Shown one piece after another: positions 41,415 to 51,658 of a stretch of DNA of 64,000 nucleotides. The notes beneath the pieces are model-generated. The model had not been told where the DNA came from and searched no databases. It worked only from the letters and a program-made list of their open reading frames with translations. A program made the translations under genes and the position numbers. The DNA lies in assembly GCF_001189235.2 (NCBI RefSeq), contig NZ_LFIP02000001.1, forward strand, positions 682,001-746,000, given 5' to 3'. Within the stretch, counting starts at the first letter, position 1. The number at the start of each line of letters is the position of its first letter. The DNA comes from Bradyrhizobium embrapense. Its GTDB lineage: Bacteria > Pseudomonadota > Alphaproteobacteria > Rhizobiales > Xanthobacteraceae.

Positions 41415-42689
41415 ATGACGAACCAGACCATGACGAAGGCCCGGCCGCCCAATGGCGATGACAAAGCGGACGGCAAGCCCGGCAACGGGACGGCCGGCGC
41501 CCTGTCGCCCGCGGTCGTGCTGCTGTTCGCGGTCGCCTGCGGGCTGAGCGTCGCCAACATCTATTTCGCCCAGCCGCTGCTCGACACCATGGCGCGGGAT
41601 CTGTCGATCACGCCGGCGGTGATCGGCGGCGTCGTGACGCTGACCCAGATCGGCTACGCTTTCGGGCTATTGCTGATCGTGCCGCTCGGCGATCTCTGGG
41701 ACCGCCGCAAGCTGATCGTCGGCCAGACCGTGCTTTCGGCGCTTGCGCTGACCATCGTCGGCACCGCGCCGAACGCCGCCGTGCTGCTCATTGGCATGGT
41801 GCTGGTCGGGCTGCTTGCGGTCGTCATCCAGGTGCTGGTCGCTTACGCCGCGACGCTGGCGGCGCCGGCCGAGCGCGGCCGCACCATCGGCGCCGTCACC
41901 AGCGGCGTGGTATCCGGCATCCTGCTGGCACGCTTCGCCGCCGGTGCGCTGGCCGATCTCGGCGGCTGGCGGGTGGTCTACCTCACCTCGGCCGCGCTGA
42001 CGCTGGTGCTGGCGCCGCTGCTCGCCCGCGCGCTGCCGCGGCATCGGCCGCAGGCAATGGCCGGATCGTCCTACGCCAACCTGCTTCGCTCGACGCTCGC
42101 GCTGTTCGTCGAGGAATCGGTGCTGCGCGAGCGCGCGGTGTTCGCGCTGTTGATCTTCGCGAGCTTCAGCGCGTTCTGGAGCTCGGTCGTGCTGCCGCTC
42201 GCAGCGCCCCCGCTGTCGCTGTCGCACACAGCGATCGGCATGTTCGGGATCGCCGGCCTTGCCGGCGCGCTGGCGGCACGTAATTCGGGCCGCCTCGCCG
42301 ATCGCGGCTGGGGCCAGCGCACCACCGGGTTGTCGCTGCTGCTGGTGCTCGCCGGCTGGGCGCCGATCGCCTGCCTGCACGCCTCGCTGTGGCTGGTGCT
42401 CGCCGGCGTCGTCATGATCGATTTCGCGGTGCAGGCCGTCCATGTCACCAACCAGAGCCTGATCGTGGCTGCCCGCCCGGAGGCGTCGAGCCGCCTGATC
42501 GGCGTCTACATGGTGTTCTATTCGATCGGCAGCGGGCTCGGCGCGATCACTTCGACGGTCGCCTATGCTGCCGCGGGCTGGCTCGGCGTCTGCGCGCTGG
42601 GGGCTGCGATCAGTGCGGTTGCGCTGCTGTTCTGGGTCATCGTGGTGAGCAAGACGCCGGCGCCGGCGGGCGTGTGCTCCCAGGCGTAA
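41415..42689 (+). CDS. MFS drug/metabolite efflux transporter
   Basis: A 424-residue major facilitator with about twelve hydrophobic segments. After a charged N-terminal tail of about 30 residues, the signature Gly-Leu-Ser-Val-Ala-Asn-Ile-Tyr-Phe-Ala-Gln-Pro-Leu-Leu and the loop Gly-Asp-Leu-Trp-Asp-Arg-Arg-Lys-Leu place it in a small DHA1-type subgroup together with the paralogue at 61626. GGAGG four bases before ATG 41415 chooses this start over ATG 41379. Under HxlR control it probably exports a toxic compound sensed by the regulator (inference). Confidence 0.85.
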   Translation: MTNQTMTKARPPNGDDKADGKPGNGTAGALSPAVVLLFAVACGLSVANIYFAQPLLDTMARDLSITPAVIGGVVTLTQIGYAFGLLLIVPLGDLWDRRKLIVGQTVLSALALTIVGTAPNAAVLLIGMVLVGLLAVVIQVLVAYAATLAAPAERGRTIGAVTSGVVSGILLARFAAGALADLGGWRVVYLTSAALTLVLAPLLARALPRHRPQAMAGSSYANLLRSTLALFVEESVLRERAVFALLIFASFSAFWSSVVLPLAAPPLSLSHTAIGMFGIAGLAGALAARNSGRLADRGWGQRTTGLSLLLVLAGWAPIACLHASLWLVLAGVVMIDFAVQAVHVTNQSLIVAARPEASSRLIGVYMVFYSIGSGLGAITSTVAYAAAGWLGVCALGAAISAVALLFWVIVVSKTPAPAGVCSQA

Positions 42690-42699
42690 AGGCTCCTCC

Positions 42700-42850
42700 G
42701 TCATTGCGAGCCACCCGGTCGGAGCGAAGCGCCGCCGGATGACAGGCTCCGCGAAGCAATCCATCGCACCGCGCGGGCGCGGCCATGGATTGCTTCGTCG
42801 CTTCAGCGCAAAATTGCTTTGCAATTTTGTCGCGAGCTCCTTGCAATGAC
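42700..42850. repeat. Palindromic repeat, GTCATTGC family, copy 3, with nested hairpin
   Basis: The outer ends are GTCATTGCGAG and, on the right, GCAATGAC. Between the inner arms and the right end a perfect 9-bp hairpin CAAAATTGC-TTT-GCAATTTTG (42809-42829) is inserted. The element is longer than copies 1, 2 and 4, and a second sequence, GGAGCGAAGCG..., is also present on its left. It lies between the convergent MFS and rsmB genes and could terminate both. Confidence 0.75.
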
Positions 42851-42863
42851 GGCGGAGAAAACG

Positions 42864-44162
42864 TCACGCCTTCTTCAGCACCGAGACGAAAAACCCATCC
42901 GTGCCGGTGCGGCGCGGCGTCATCAGCAGGCCTTCCGCCGACAGCAGCGCCGCCTCCGTAAAAGCCTCGGCCTTGTCCCACAGCACCGATGCGGTCTGCT
43001 CCGGCGGCTGCATCGAAAACTCCGGATGCCGCGCGACGAAGGCCCTGACCTGCTCGCCGTTCTCCTCGGCCAGCACCGAGCACGTGATGTAGGCGATGCG
43101 GCCGCCGGATTTGACCAGCGGCGCGGCGCGCTCCAGCACCTCGGCCTGGTCCTTCAGCCGCACCTCGAGCGCGCCGGGGCGCATGCGCCATTTGGCGTCG
43201 GGATTGCGGCGCCAGGTGCCGGTGCCGGTGCACGGCGCGTCGATCAGCACGAGGTCGGCCGAGGCCTTGATGTCGGACAGCACCTCCTCCTCGCCGCGCG
43301 GCGTGCGCACATCGCAATTGTGCACGCCGGCGCGCGACAGCCGCTCATGGATCGGCGCGAGCTGCCGCTTGTCGCTGTCGGTTGCGATCAGCCGGCCCTT
43401 GCCTTGCATCATCGCCGCTATCGCGAGCGTCTTGCCGCCGGCGCCGGCGCAGAGATCGATCACCTGCTCGCCGGGCTTGGCCGCCGAGAACAGCGCGGCG
43501 AGCTGCGAGCCCTCGTCCTGGACCTCGATGGCGCCCTTGATGAAATCCTCCTCGGCATGGATGCCGGGATTGCGCGCATCGGCGCCGAGCTCGATGCGCA
43601 GGCCGAGTGGCGACCACGGCGTTTCCTTCGCCCCCAGATGCGACAGCCGCGGCAGCACCTTCTCGCGCTTGCCGCGCAGCGTGTTGACGCGCAGGTCGAG
43701 CGGCGCGCGGCTCGCCATCGCGGTCGCTTCCGCGGCGCGGTCGTCGCCGAACACCTTTGCCAGATGCGGGTCGAGCCAGTCGGGATAGTCGCCCGCGACA
43801 TGCGCCGGCGCATCCTCGAGCGAGCGCGAGGCCAATGCAGCCTCTTCAGTCGCGGTCAGCGGATCCGGTGCGAAGCGACCGCCGTCGCACAGCGCCGAGA
43901 TCGTCGGGATGTCCATGCCGCGCTCGAGCTTGAGCATGCCGAGCACCCGCGACCGGGCGCTGTCGTCCTGCATCAGCCAGGCCGCGGAGGATTGCCGGCG
44001 CAGCACGTCCCAGATCAGGCCCGAGATCGCGGCGCGATCGCCGGAGCCGGCATAGCGGTGCGCGGTGCCCCATTCCTTCAGCGCCTTGGCCGCAGGAATG
44101 CGCTGTGCGTCGATGATGGCGATCAGCTCGATCGCGGCGGAAAGCCGGGCAGCGGGGGTCAT
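42864..44162 (-). CDS. rsmB: 16S rRNA cytosine-C5 methyltransferase (RsmB)
   Basis: A 432-residue protein. An N-terminal NusB-like helical region (about 1-140) is followed by a Rossmann methyltransferase domain with Asp-Leu-Cys-Ala-Gly-Ala-Gly-Gly-Lys-Thr, the SAM site. The catalytic cysteines are in Asp-Ala-Pro-Cys-Thr-Gly-Thr-Gly and Ile-Thr-Cys-Ser-Val-Leu-Ala-Glu-Glu-Asn. It methylates C967 of 16S rRNA in E. coli. AAAGAGAT precedes the ATG. The MAPEG gene starts upstream of it on the same strand, so the two are probably cotranscribed. Confidence 0.92.
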   Translation of the reverse strand: MTPAARLSAAIELIAIIDAQRIPAAKALKEWGTAHRYAGSGDRAAISGLIWDVLRRQSSAAWLMQDDSARSRVLGMLKLERGMDIPTISALCDGGRFAPDPLTATEEAALASRSLEDAPAHVAGDYPDWLDPHLAKVFGDDRAAEATAMASRAPLDLRVNTLRGKREKVLPRLSHLGAKETPWSPLGLRIELGADARNPGIHAEEDFIKGAIEVQDEGSQLAALFSAAKPGEQVIDLCAGAGGKTLAIAAMMQGKGRLIATDSDKRQLAPIHERLSRAGVHNCDVRTPRGEEEVLSDIKASADLVLIDAPCTGTGTWRRNPDAKWRMRPGALEVRLKDQAEVLERAAPLVKSGGRIAYITCSVLAEENGEQVRAFVARHPEFSMQPPEQTASVLWDKAEAFTEAALLSAEGLLMTPRRTGTDGFFVSVLKKA

Positions 44163-44184
44163 AGATCTCTTTCGGTTGGGCGCG

Positions 44185-44607
44185 TCAAATCAGCAGCAGG
44201 AGCTTGAGCGCGAAATACAGCCACATCGCCGCCAGCACCAGCACGCCGGCGAACCAAGCGAGCGAGCGCGGCCGCACGTCGTTGGAGGTGACGAAGACCC
44301 CGGCATGGGCAAACCGCGTCACCACGAACACCCAGGACATCAGCACGATGAACAGATCGGCACGGCGCAGCGGCAGCGCAATGGCGATCAGGACATAGAA
44401 CAGCACCGGCAGCTCGAACTGGTTGGCAAAGCAGTTGCCGACTTGGGTGGCACGCTCCGGCCAATTCGGCTGGCGCAGCGCGATATCCCTCATCTTGGTC
44501 TCGCCGCTCGCCAGCGTCCGGGTGCGCAGCGTCGCCATCCCGAACAGCAGCGCAAAGGTGAGCCCAATCTGGATGAAGACCGGCAACAGAACCATTTGAA
44601 CCGACAT
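44185..44607 (-). CDS. MAPEG-family membrane protein
   Basis: A 140-residue protein with four predicted hydrophobic segments. It carries the family features Arg-Gln-Pro-Asn-Trp-Pro-Glu-Arg after helix 1, Asn-Gln-Phe-Glu-Leu-Pro-Val-Leu-Phe-Tyr (the conserved E-x-P region) and Arg-Phe-Ala-His-Ala. MAPEG proteins are trimeric membrane enzymes related to glutathione transferases and leukotriene synthases; bacterial ones are mostly uncharacterised. GGGAGG lies seven bases before ATG 44607. It precedes rsmB on the same strand. Confidence 0.85.
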   Translation of the reverse strand: MSVQMVLLPVFIQIGLTFALLFGMATLRTRTLASGETKMRDIALRQPNWPERATQVGNCFANQFELPVLFYVLIAIALPLRRADLFIVLMSWVFVVTRFAHAGVFVTSNDVRPRSLAWFAGVLVLAAMWLYFALKLLLLI

Positions 44608-45046
44608 CAAGAACCTCCCTCGAGCCGGGCGCCCGGCCGCCCTCTTAGCCGCCACCGCGGCTCCTGACAATGAAGCGTGCCAACAACGCGCCAGGTAACC
44701 CCTTGAACCATCAACGAGGCCGGGTGACCAACTCCCGGGATTGATGACGGTTTCAGTTCCTCACGGCTGACGCGATGGGCATCGTCACCCGATCCTGGAC
44801 GGCCCGGCCCCGGCGGCCGCGAGCCCCGGCGATCTCGTCACCTCCCTGTAGAAAGCGATCGACGCCGGCATCGGCTGGTTCGACGACGCGGCGGATGGCG
44901 GGCTCGGCATGGTGGTGTCCGGGCTCGCGCCGACGGATCAAACAAGACATCAAACAACGCATCGAACAGGGCAGCGAAGAACACACTGAAATCGTCATCG
45001 TTCCGACTTCGCGCCGAGGCTATCATTCGGCCGAAAGGATCGATGC
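44608..45046. other. Intergenic stretch without a confident gene
   Basis: About 440 bases between the MAPEG gene and the phosphoesterase gene, transcribed divergently. Short frames on both strands have the composition of shadows. No hairpin, repeat or RNA gene is convincing. It should contain both promoters. Confidence 0.45.
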
Positions 45047-45883
45047 ATGCCCCAGTTTCGTCTGACACAAATCTCCGACACCCACCTCGCGCGCCGCTTC
45101 AAGCCGCTCGTCGACAACTTTCACCACGTCAGCGAGCACATCGACGCAACGCGTCCCGATCTCGTGCTCAACTCCGGCGACGTCTCGTTCGACGGGCCGA
45201 CCAGTCGCGACGATCTGGTGTTCGCCAAGCAGTTGCACCGCGCGCTGCCGGTCGATTGCCTGTATCTGCCGGGCAATCACGACATCGGCGACAATCCGAC
45301 CGCGGTCGGTCCCACGCCTTCACAACGGCCGACCGAAGACACGCGTCGCGCCTTCACCTCGGTGCTAGGTGAGGATCGCTGGCATTTCGACGCCGCCGGC
45401 TGGTGCTTCATCGGCCTCAATTCGCTGATCATGAACACCGGCCTCGACAGCGAGGCCGCGCAGTTCGACTGGCTGGCCGCAGCGCTCGACAAGGCCGTCG
45501 GCAAACCGGTCGCGCTGTTTCTGCACAAGCCGCTGTATCTCGACGTGCCCTATGACGCCGAACGCGTCGAGACCGCGATCCGCTACGTGCCGCAGCCGGC
45601 GCGCCGCCGTCTGATCGAGATGTTCGGCAAGGTCGATTGGCGCCTGGTCGGCAGCGGTCATGTGCACCAGCGCCGCGACTACACGTTCGAGCATGTCAGA
45701 CATATCTGGGCGCCCTCGGCCGGCTTCGTCATTTCAGATGCGCGACAGGAAGTGATCGGGATCAAGGAAGTCGGCTTGGTCGAGTACCGCTTCCAGCCGG
45801 ACAGCTTTGAAGTGCGCCACGTCAGGGCCAAGGGTCAGGTCGATGTCGACCTGGACATGCTGCTCGGAAAGCAGCCGGCTTGA
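45047..45883 (+). CDS. Metallophosphoesterase (CpdA/Icc-like)
   Basis: A 278-residue calcineurin-like phosphoesterase. The five metal-binding blocks are visible: Ser-Asp-Thr-His near 10, Ser-Gly-Asp-Val near 44, Gly-Asn-His-Asp near 76, Leu-His-Lys-Pro near 162 and Gly-His-Val-His near 206. CpdA enzymes hydrolyse cyclic AMP, while others in the family cleave a range of phosphodiesters. Here the spacing is compatible with the cAMP-type group, but the substrate cannot be fixed. The adjacent small leftward gene ends only 6 bases beyond its stop. Confidence 0.88.
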   Translation: MPQFRLTQISDTHLARRFKPLVDNFHHVSEHIDATRPDLVLNSGDVSFDGPTSRDDLVFAKQLHRALPVDCLYLPGNHDIGDNPTAVGPTPSQRPTEDTRRAFTSVLGEDRWHFDAAGWCFIGLNSLIMNTGLDSEAAQFDWLAAALDKAVGKPVALFLHKPLYLDVPYDAERVETAIRYVPQPARRRLIEMFGKVDWRLVGSGHVHQRRDYTFEHVRHIWAPSAGFVISDARQEVIGIKEVGLVEYRFQPDSFEVRHVRAKGQVDVDLDMLLGKQPA

Positions 45884-45889
45884 ACCGGC

Positions 45890-46138
45890 TCAGCTCCGCG
45901 CCGCGTCGTGCAGGTCCTGCTTGATGACGGTGAGCAGCGCCTGTAGCGAGTCCTTGTTCGGCTGCGGCGCCGCCGGCGCGGACTGCACGCGCGGCTTGGG
46001 CCGGACCGGCTCGGCCGCCGGCTCGTCCGCGACAAATTTTCCATGCAAAACGTCGTCGCGGCGGCCCATGACGAACATCGTCGCCCAATAGCCGAGCGCG
46101 AGGAGAATGACCCCGACAACAATAGCTTCAAAAACCAT
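45890..46138 (-). CDS. Small single-pass membrane protein, 82 aa
   Basis: The N-terminal helix (Val-Phe-Glu-Ala-Ile-Val-Val-Gly-Val-Ile-Leu-Leu-Ala-Leu-Gly-Tyr-Trp) is hydrophobic and should cross the inner membrane once. A Pro/Ala/Lys-rich linker and a helical C-terminal tail (Gln-Ala-Leu-Leu-Thr-Val-Ile-Lys-Gln-Asp-Leu-His) follow. AGGTG before the ATG supports 46138 as start. No domain recognised; convergent with the phosphoesterase. Confidence 0.65.
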   Translation of the reverse strand: MVFEAIVVGVILLALGYWATMFVMGRRDDVLHGKFVADEPAAEPVRPKPRVQSAPAAPQPNKDSLQALLTVIKQDLHDAARS

Positions 46139-46279
46139 GGCTACACCTGAAATATAGCCATATTGAATCAAGTGCCGCGGGTCTCCGTCAAGCAAATGGG
46201 GGCCGAAAAGCCCCCAAAACCCCGCCATTGTGGCGTTTTTGATACTTTGTTGCGCGGAATGCGAGATGAATGGGCCCGC

Positions 46280-47302
46280 TCAGGCCTTGTCCGGTCCGAT
46301 CCGGACCAGCTGCTTGCCGAAATTGGCGCCCTTGAGCAGGCCCATGAAGGCCTCCGGCGCGCTGTCCAGGCCCTCGGTCACGAACTCCTTGTACTTGACC
46401 TTGCCCTCGCGCACCCACTGCGACATGTCGCGCAGGAAGTCGCCATGCATGGCGGCGAAGTCGCTGACGATGAAGCCGCGGAAGGTCAGCCGCTTGGTCA
46501 GGATGTTGCGCATCATCGCACCGGCCCATTTCGGGGCGTGCGCCTCGGTGTCGTTGTAATGCGCGATCAGGCCGCAAACCGGAATCCGCGCGAACGCATT
46601 GAGCAGCGGAAACACCGCGTCGAACACCGCGCCGCCGACATTCTCGAAATAGACGTCGATGCCCTTCGGGCAGGCTTCCTTGAGCTTCGCCGCAAGGTTG
46701 GGATCGCGGTGATCGAGGCAATCGTCGAAGCCGAGCTCGTTCTTGACGTAGGCGCATTTGTCCTTGCCGCCGGCGATGCCGATCGCCCGCGCGCCCTTGA
46801 TCTTGGCGATCTGGCCGACTGCCGAGCCGACAGCGCCGGACGCCGCTGCAACCACCACGGTCTCGCCCGCCTGCGGCTTGCCGATCTCGAGCAAGCCGGT
46901 ATAGGCGGTCATGCCGGGCATGCCGAGCACACCGACCGCGGTCGAGATCGGCGCGATCTTCGGATCGATCTTGGCAAGGCCCTTGCCGTCGGACAGCGCA
47001 TGGGTCTGCCAGCCCGCGCGCGACAGCACGATATCGCCCTTGGCAAAGGCTGGATTGTTCGACGCGATCACCTCGCTCACCGTGCCGCCTTCCATCACGC
47101 CGCCGACCGGCACCGGCGCGGCATAGGACGGACCGTCGGCCATGCGGCCGCGCATATAGGGATCGAGCGACAGCCAGATGGTGCGCAACAGCACCTCGCC
47201 CGCGCCCGGCGTCGGCGGCGTGTAGTCCTCGAGCCTGAAATTGGCCGGCGTGGGCTCGCCATGCGGGCGCGAGGCCAGAACGATGCGCTTTCCTTGGGAC
47301 AT
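46280..47302 (-). CDS. NADP-dependent MDR oxidoreductase (CurA/PTGR-like)
   Basis: A 340-residue zinc-independent medium-chain reductase. N-terminal GroES-like barrel, then a Rossmann domain with Ala-Ala-Ser-Gly-Ala-Val-Gly-Ser (the glycine-rich NADP site) and Gly-Gly-Lys-Asp-Lys-Cys, where Lys suits the NADP phosphate. Ser-Leu-Asp-Pro-Tyr-Met-Arg-Gly-Arg-Met and Phe-Glu-Asn-Val-Gly-Gly are typical of the curcumin/alkenal double-bond reductase group. It reduces alpha,beta-unsaturated ketones or aldehydes. GAGGAAA precedes ATG 47302. Physiological substrate unknown. Confidence 0.88.
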   Translation of the reverse strand: MSQGKRIVLASRPHGEPTPANFRLEDYTPPTPGAGEVLLRTIWLSLDPYMRGRMADGPSYAAPVPVGGVMEGGTVSEVIASNNPAFAKGDIVLSRAGWQTHALSDGKGLAKIDPKIAPISTAVGVLGMPGMTAYTGLLEIGKPQAGETVVVAAASGAVGSAVGQIAKIKGARAIGIAGGKDKCAYVKNELGFDDCLDHRDPNLAAKLKEACPKGIDVYFENVGGAVFDAVFPLLNAFARIPVCGLIAHYNDTEAHAPKWAGAMMRNILTKRLTFRGFIVSDFAAMHGDFLRDMSQWVREGKVKYKEFVTEGLDSAPEAFMGLLKGANFGKQLVRIGPDKA

Positions 47303-47462
47303 TTGGCTTTCCTCTTGAGGTGATTGGTTCGTGGCGCACACGTAGTCATGCAATCCAGCTCCCCGCAAGGGAGATGGATTTGCTCTTTCGCGCGCGCTTG
47401 TTTGAAATGTTGTTTGAAATGATGGGCGTCATGCCGAACGACGTCGCCCTAATACGACCATC

Positions 47463-47563
47463 GTCATTCCGGGGCGTGCGAAGCACGAGCCCGGAATCCA
47501 TTCATCCACCACCGATGAGGCTCGATGGATTCCGGGCTCTCGCTTCGCGAGCCCCGGAATGAC
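47463..47563. repeat. Palindromic repeat, GTCATTCCGGGGC family
   Basis: Left end GTCATTCCGGGGC and right end GCCCCGGAATGAC are inverted, with inner CCCGGAATCCAT / ATGGATTCCGGG arms. It is a different family from the GTCATTGC repeats but has the same architecture. It lies just after the guaB stop (3 bases from it) and upstream of the oxidoreductase gene start, where it may terminate guaB transcription. Confidence 0.85.
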
Positions 47564-47565
47564 AG

Positions 47566-49092
<1,527 letters not shown>

Positions 49093-49257
49093 TTACGGAT
49101 GAGCGCTACCTGCGGCGACGCTCGCTGCGTCACCGTCGAATCGGCGCCCATCGGTGGGGTTGACGCCGGTCGATAGCATGGCGGCATGACGAATCAAAGT
49201 GTTTGCCAGCCATGCACAGGCTTTTTGCGGGCCGGTCGAGAGGCCCTGCAGCCTGGC

Positions 49258-49503
49258 TTAGCGATATCCCTGCGGCGGCCCGTACCGGCGGATCGCCTCG
49301 ACCACCTCGCGGTGGCGGCGGTCTTCCCGCTTCATGTGGACCGCGATCAGGGCATGTGCCGACGGCACCAGCAGCAAGACGTGGAAAAACAGCCCGAAAA
49401 TCGCGCAAAACACGATCAGGACCAGATTGAAGATGGCCGAAAACGGCTGTCCGTTCAGGAGCAGCCCGATCGGCGGCAGCAGAGCGGCAAGAACGTAGAT
49501 CAC
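49258..49503 (-). CDS. YqaE/Pmp3-like small membrane protein
   Basis: An 81-residue protein with two hydrophobic helices (Val-Leu-Ala-Ala-Leu-Leu-Pro-Pro-Ile-Gly-Leu-Leu-Leu and Ala-Ile-Phe-Asn-Leu-Val-Leu-Ile-Val-Phe-Cys-Ala-Ile-Phe-Gly-Leu) and a Pro-Ser-Ala-His-Ala-Leu segment, recalling the Leu-Leu-Pro-Pro and Pro-Gly-x-x-His-Ala motifs of the Pmp3/YqaE stress-related family. A charged tail follows. GTG 49503 is used; an upstream ATG at 49533 is possible. Family members are induced by salt or stress and affect membrane potential; here this is inference. Confidence 0.65.
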   Translation of the reverse strand: MIYVLAALLPPIGLLLNGQPFSAIFNLVLIVFCAIFGLFFHVLLLVPSAHALIAVHMKREDRRHREVVEAIRRYGPPQGYR

Positions 49504-49644
49504 GGCGCGGACCCCTAACGCTGGCGGATGCATAGCAGCGTCACGCTGGATTTAGGGCGTTTGCCCGGTTCCGCAATAGCGTGGCGCGGGGCAGGATGAT
49601 ATGGCCCCCTCGCCCGCCTTTTTCAGCACAGCTGTCCTATTTTG

Positions 49645-51132
49645 ATGAACAAGCAACGCCTGATCCCGCTCATCGTGGCCACCGCCCTGTTCATGGAAAA
49701 CATGGACTCCACGGTGATTGCGACCTCGCTGCCGGCGATCGCCGCCGATATCGGCACCAGCCCCCTGACGCTGAAGCTCGCGATCACCTCCTATCTGCTG
49801 TCGCTCGCGGTGTTCATCCCGGCGAGCGGCTGGACCGCCGACCGCTTCGGGGCCCGCATCGTGTTTGCCGGCGCGGTTGCCGTGTTCATGCTGGGGTCGA
49901 TCGGCTGCGCGCTGTCGTCCTCGGTGACCGATTTCGTGTTCGCCCGCATCCTGCAGGGCCTCGGCGGCGCGATGATGACCCCGGTCGGGCGGCTGGTGCT
50001 GCTGCGCTCGGTCGACAAGAGCGCGCTGGTCAACGCGATGGCCTGGGTCACGGTCCCCGCGCTGATAGGGCCGGTGATCGGGCCACCGCTCGGCGGCTTC
50101 ATCACCACCTATTTCTCCTGGCACTGGATCTTCCTGATCAACATCCCGATCGGGCTGCTCGGCATCTTCCTGGCGCTGAAGTATATCGACCCGATCAAGA
50201 GCGGGGATCCCGAGCGTTTCGATCTGGTGGGACTGGTGCTCGCCGGCATCGGGCTCGCCGGCATCGCCTTCGGGCTGTCGGTCGCAGGCCTCAATCTGCT
50301 GCCGTGGCCGATCGTCGCCGCGCTGGTCGGGGTCGGCACCGTCTCGATGACGCTCTACCTCATCCACGCCCGGCGCACCGGTTCGCCGGTGCTCGATTTC
50401 GGCCTGCTGCGGCTACCGACGATGCGGGCATCGATCGTCGGCGGCTTCATGTTCCGGCTCGGCATCGGCGCGCTGCCGTTCCTGCTGCCGCTGTTGATGC
50501 AGGTCGGCTTCGGCCTGTCGCCGTTCCAGTCCGGCCTCGTCACCTTTGCCTCCGCGGTCGGCGCCATGGGCATGAAGACGCTGGCGGCGCGCATCATCAA
50601 GGCCTTCGGCTTCCGCAACATGATGACCGTGAATGCGGTGGTCAGCTCGGCCTTCCTCGCCGCCTGCGCCCTGTTCACGATCTCGACGCCGCTGATGCTG
50701 ATCTTCACCATCCTGGTGGTCGGCGGTTTCTTCCGCTCGCTGCAATTCACCGCGATCAACACGGTCGCTTATGCAGAAGTCGAGGCGCCGCAGATGAGCC
50801 GCGCGACTACCCTCGTCAGCGTCAACCAGCAGCTCGCGGTGTCCGCGGGCGTCGCGGTCGGCGCGTTCTCGGTCGAGACCACGCTGGCGCTGCATCACCA
50901 GACCGAGCTCTCCGCCGACGTGTTCGGACCGGCGTTCATCGTGGTATCGCTGATCTCGGCAGCGTCCGCCTGGTTCTTCTGGCAGATGCCGGTTGACGCC
51001 GGCAACGAGATCGCCGGCCGCAAGGCGATCGACATCTCGAGCCGCAAGGGCGCCGAGAAACGCGCCGCCTCCGACGCCCTCAAGGCCGCGACCGAGGATA
51101 CGCAGAACGCGCGGGATCAGCGGCTCGGCTAG
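49645..51132 (+). CDS. MFS multidrug transporter, DHA2 (EmrB/QacA-like, 14 TM)
   Basis: A 495-residue transporter. The start Met-Asn-Lys-Gln-Arg-Leu-Ile-Pro-Leu-Ile-Val-Ala-Thr-Ala-Leu-Phe-Met-Glu-Asn-Met-Asp-Ser-Thr-Val-Ile is followed by Gly-Trp-Thr-Ala-Asp-Arg-Phe-Gly (motif A) and Arg-Ile-Leu-Gln-Gly-Leu-Gly-Gly-Ala (motif B). Length and helix count fit the 14-helix DHA2 family. The tail (about 35 residues) is charged. No membrane-fusion partner gene is next to it, so it may work alone. Substrate unknown. Confidence 0.88.
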   Translation: MNKQRLIPLIVATALFMENMDSTVIATSLPAIAADIGTSPLTLKLAITSYLLSLAVFIPASGWTADRFGARIVFAGAVAVFMLGSIGCALSSSVTDFVFARILQGLGGAMMTPVGRLVLLRSVDKSALVNAMAWVTVPALIGPVIGPPLGGFITTYFSWHWIFLINIPIGLLGIFLALKYIDPIKSGDPERFDLVGLVLAGIGLAGIAFGLSVAGLNLLPWPIVAALVGVGTVSMTLYLIHARRTGSPVLDFGLLRLPTMRASIVGGFMFRLGIGALPFLLPLLMQVGFGLSPFQSGLVTFASAVGAMGMKTLAARIIKAFGFRNMMTVNAVVSSAFLAACALFTISTPLMLIFTILVVGGFFRSLQFTAINTVAYAEVEAPQMSRATTLVSVNQQLAVSAGVAVGAFSVETTLALHHQTELSADVFGPAFIVVSLISAASAWFFWQMPVDAGNEIAGRKAIDISSRKGAEKRAASDALKAATEDTQNARDQRLG

Positions 51133-51198
51133 TTTGATCGAGTGAGCCGTTTCCGAAGCACGGACACTGCAAGCCGCCGTCCGGCCATGGCCAGGCCC

Positions 51199-51402
51199 TT
51201 AGGGGTGGCCGGTCATTCCGCCTGGCTGTCCTCGATCCGGACGTTCAATAAATTCGTATGCGGGAACGTGGGTCGCTTCCAGCCACGATTCCAGCGCAGC
51301 TCCGCAGACCATGCAAATCGCGTCACCTGTATGCGGCACCAAGACCTTCTCTTCAGTGCGTCTGTACTGAGCGCCGCAATTGCATTGAACAATGGTCGCC
51401 AT
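51199..51402 (-). CDS. Small zinc-ribbon-like protein, 67 aa
   Basis: Starts Met-Ala-Thr-Ile-Val-Gln-Cys-Asn-Cys-Gly-Ala, with a second pair Cys-Met-Val-Cys-Gly about twenty residues later: four cysteines in the spacing of a zinc ribbon. The tail is acidic, then Arg/Gly-rich. No strong ribosome site precedes ATG 51402. Similar four-Cys miniproteins are encoded at 11388 and 11987. Function unknown. Confidence 0.6.
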   Translation of the reverse strand: MATIVQCNCGAQYRRTEEKVLVPHTGDAICMVCGAALESWLEATHVPAYEFIERPDRGQPGGMTGHP

Positions 51403-51658
51403 GTGAGAGACATGCGCCTGCGATATCAGATTTTTCAGCCCTGCAAGAAACGGCCCCAGTGCGCGAAATCCGACGCTGCACCAAGGCCGCCAACCCGGTG
51501 GGGGTTTTCTCCCGGTGGGCTTGGGCGGGCATTGGCCGGGAGCAATGGAGTCGACTCCGGCCAGGCGCCAAGGTTCCAACCGTTCGCGCTGAAATATCGT
51601 GCCGCGCGTGGGATCAGCGGCTGAGGTGGGTCCTGTCTCCTTCCCTCAATGACGATCT

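Noticed and set aside
42819..44207. A 462-codon rightward frame antisense to rsmB
   Set aside because: Shadow of rsmB, which has intact catalytic motifs.
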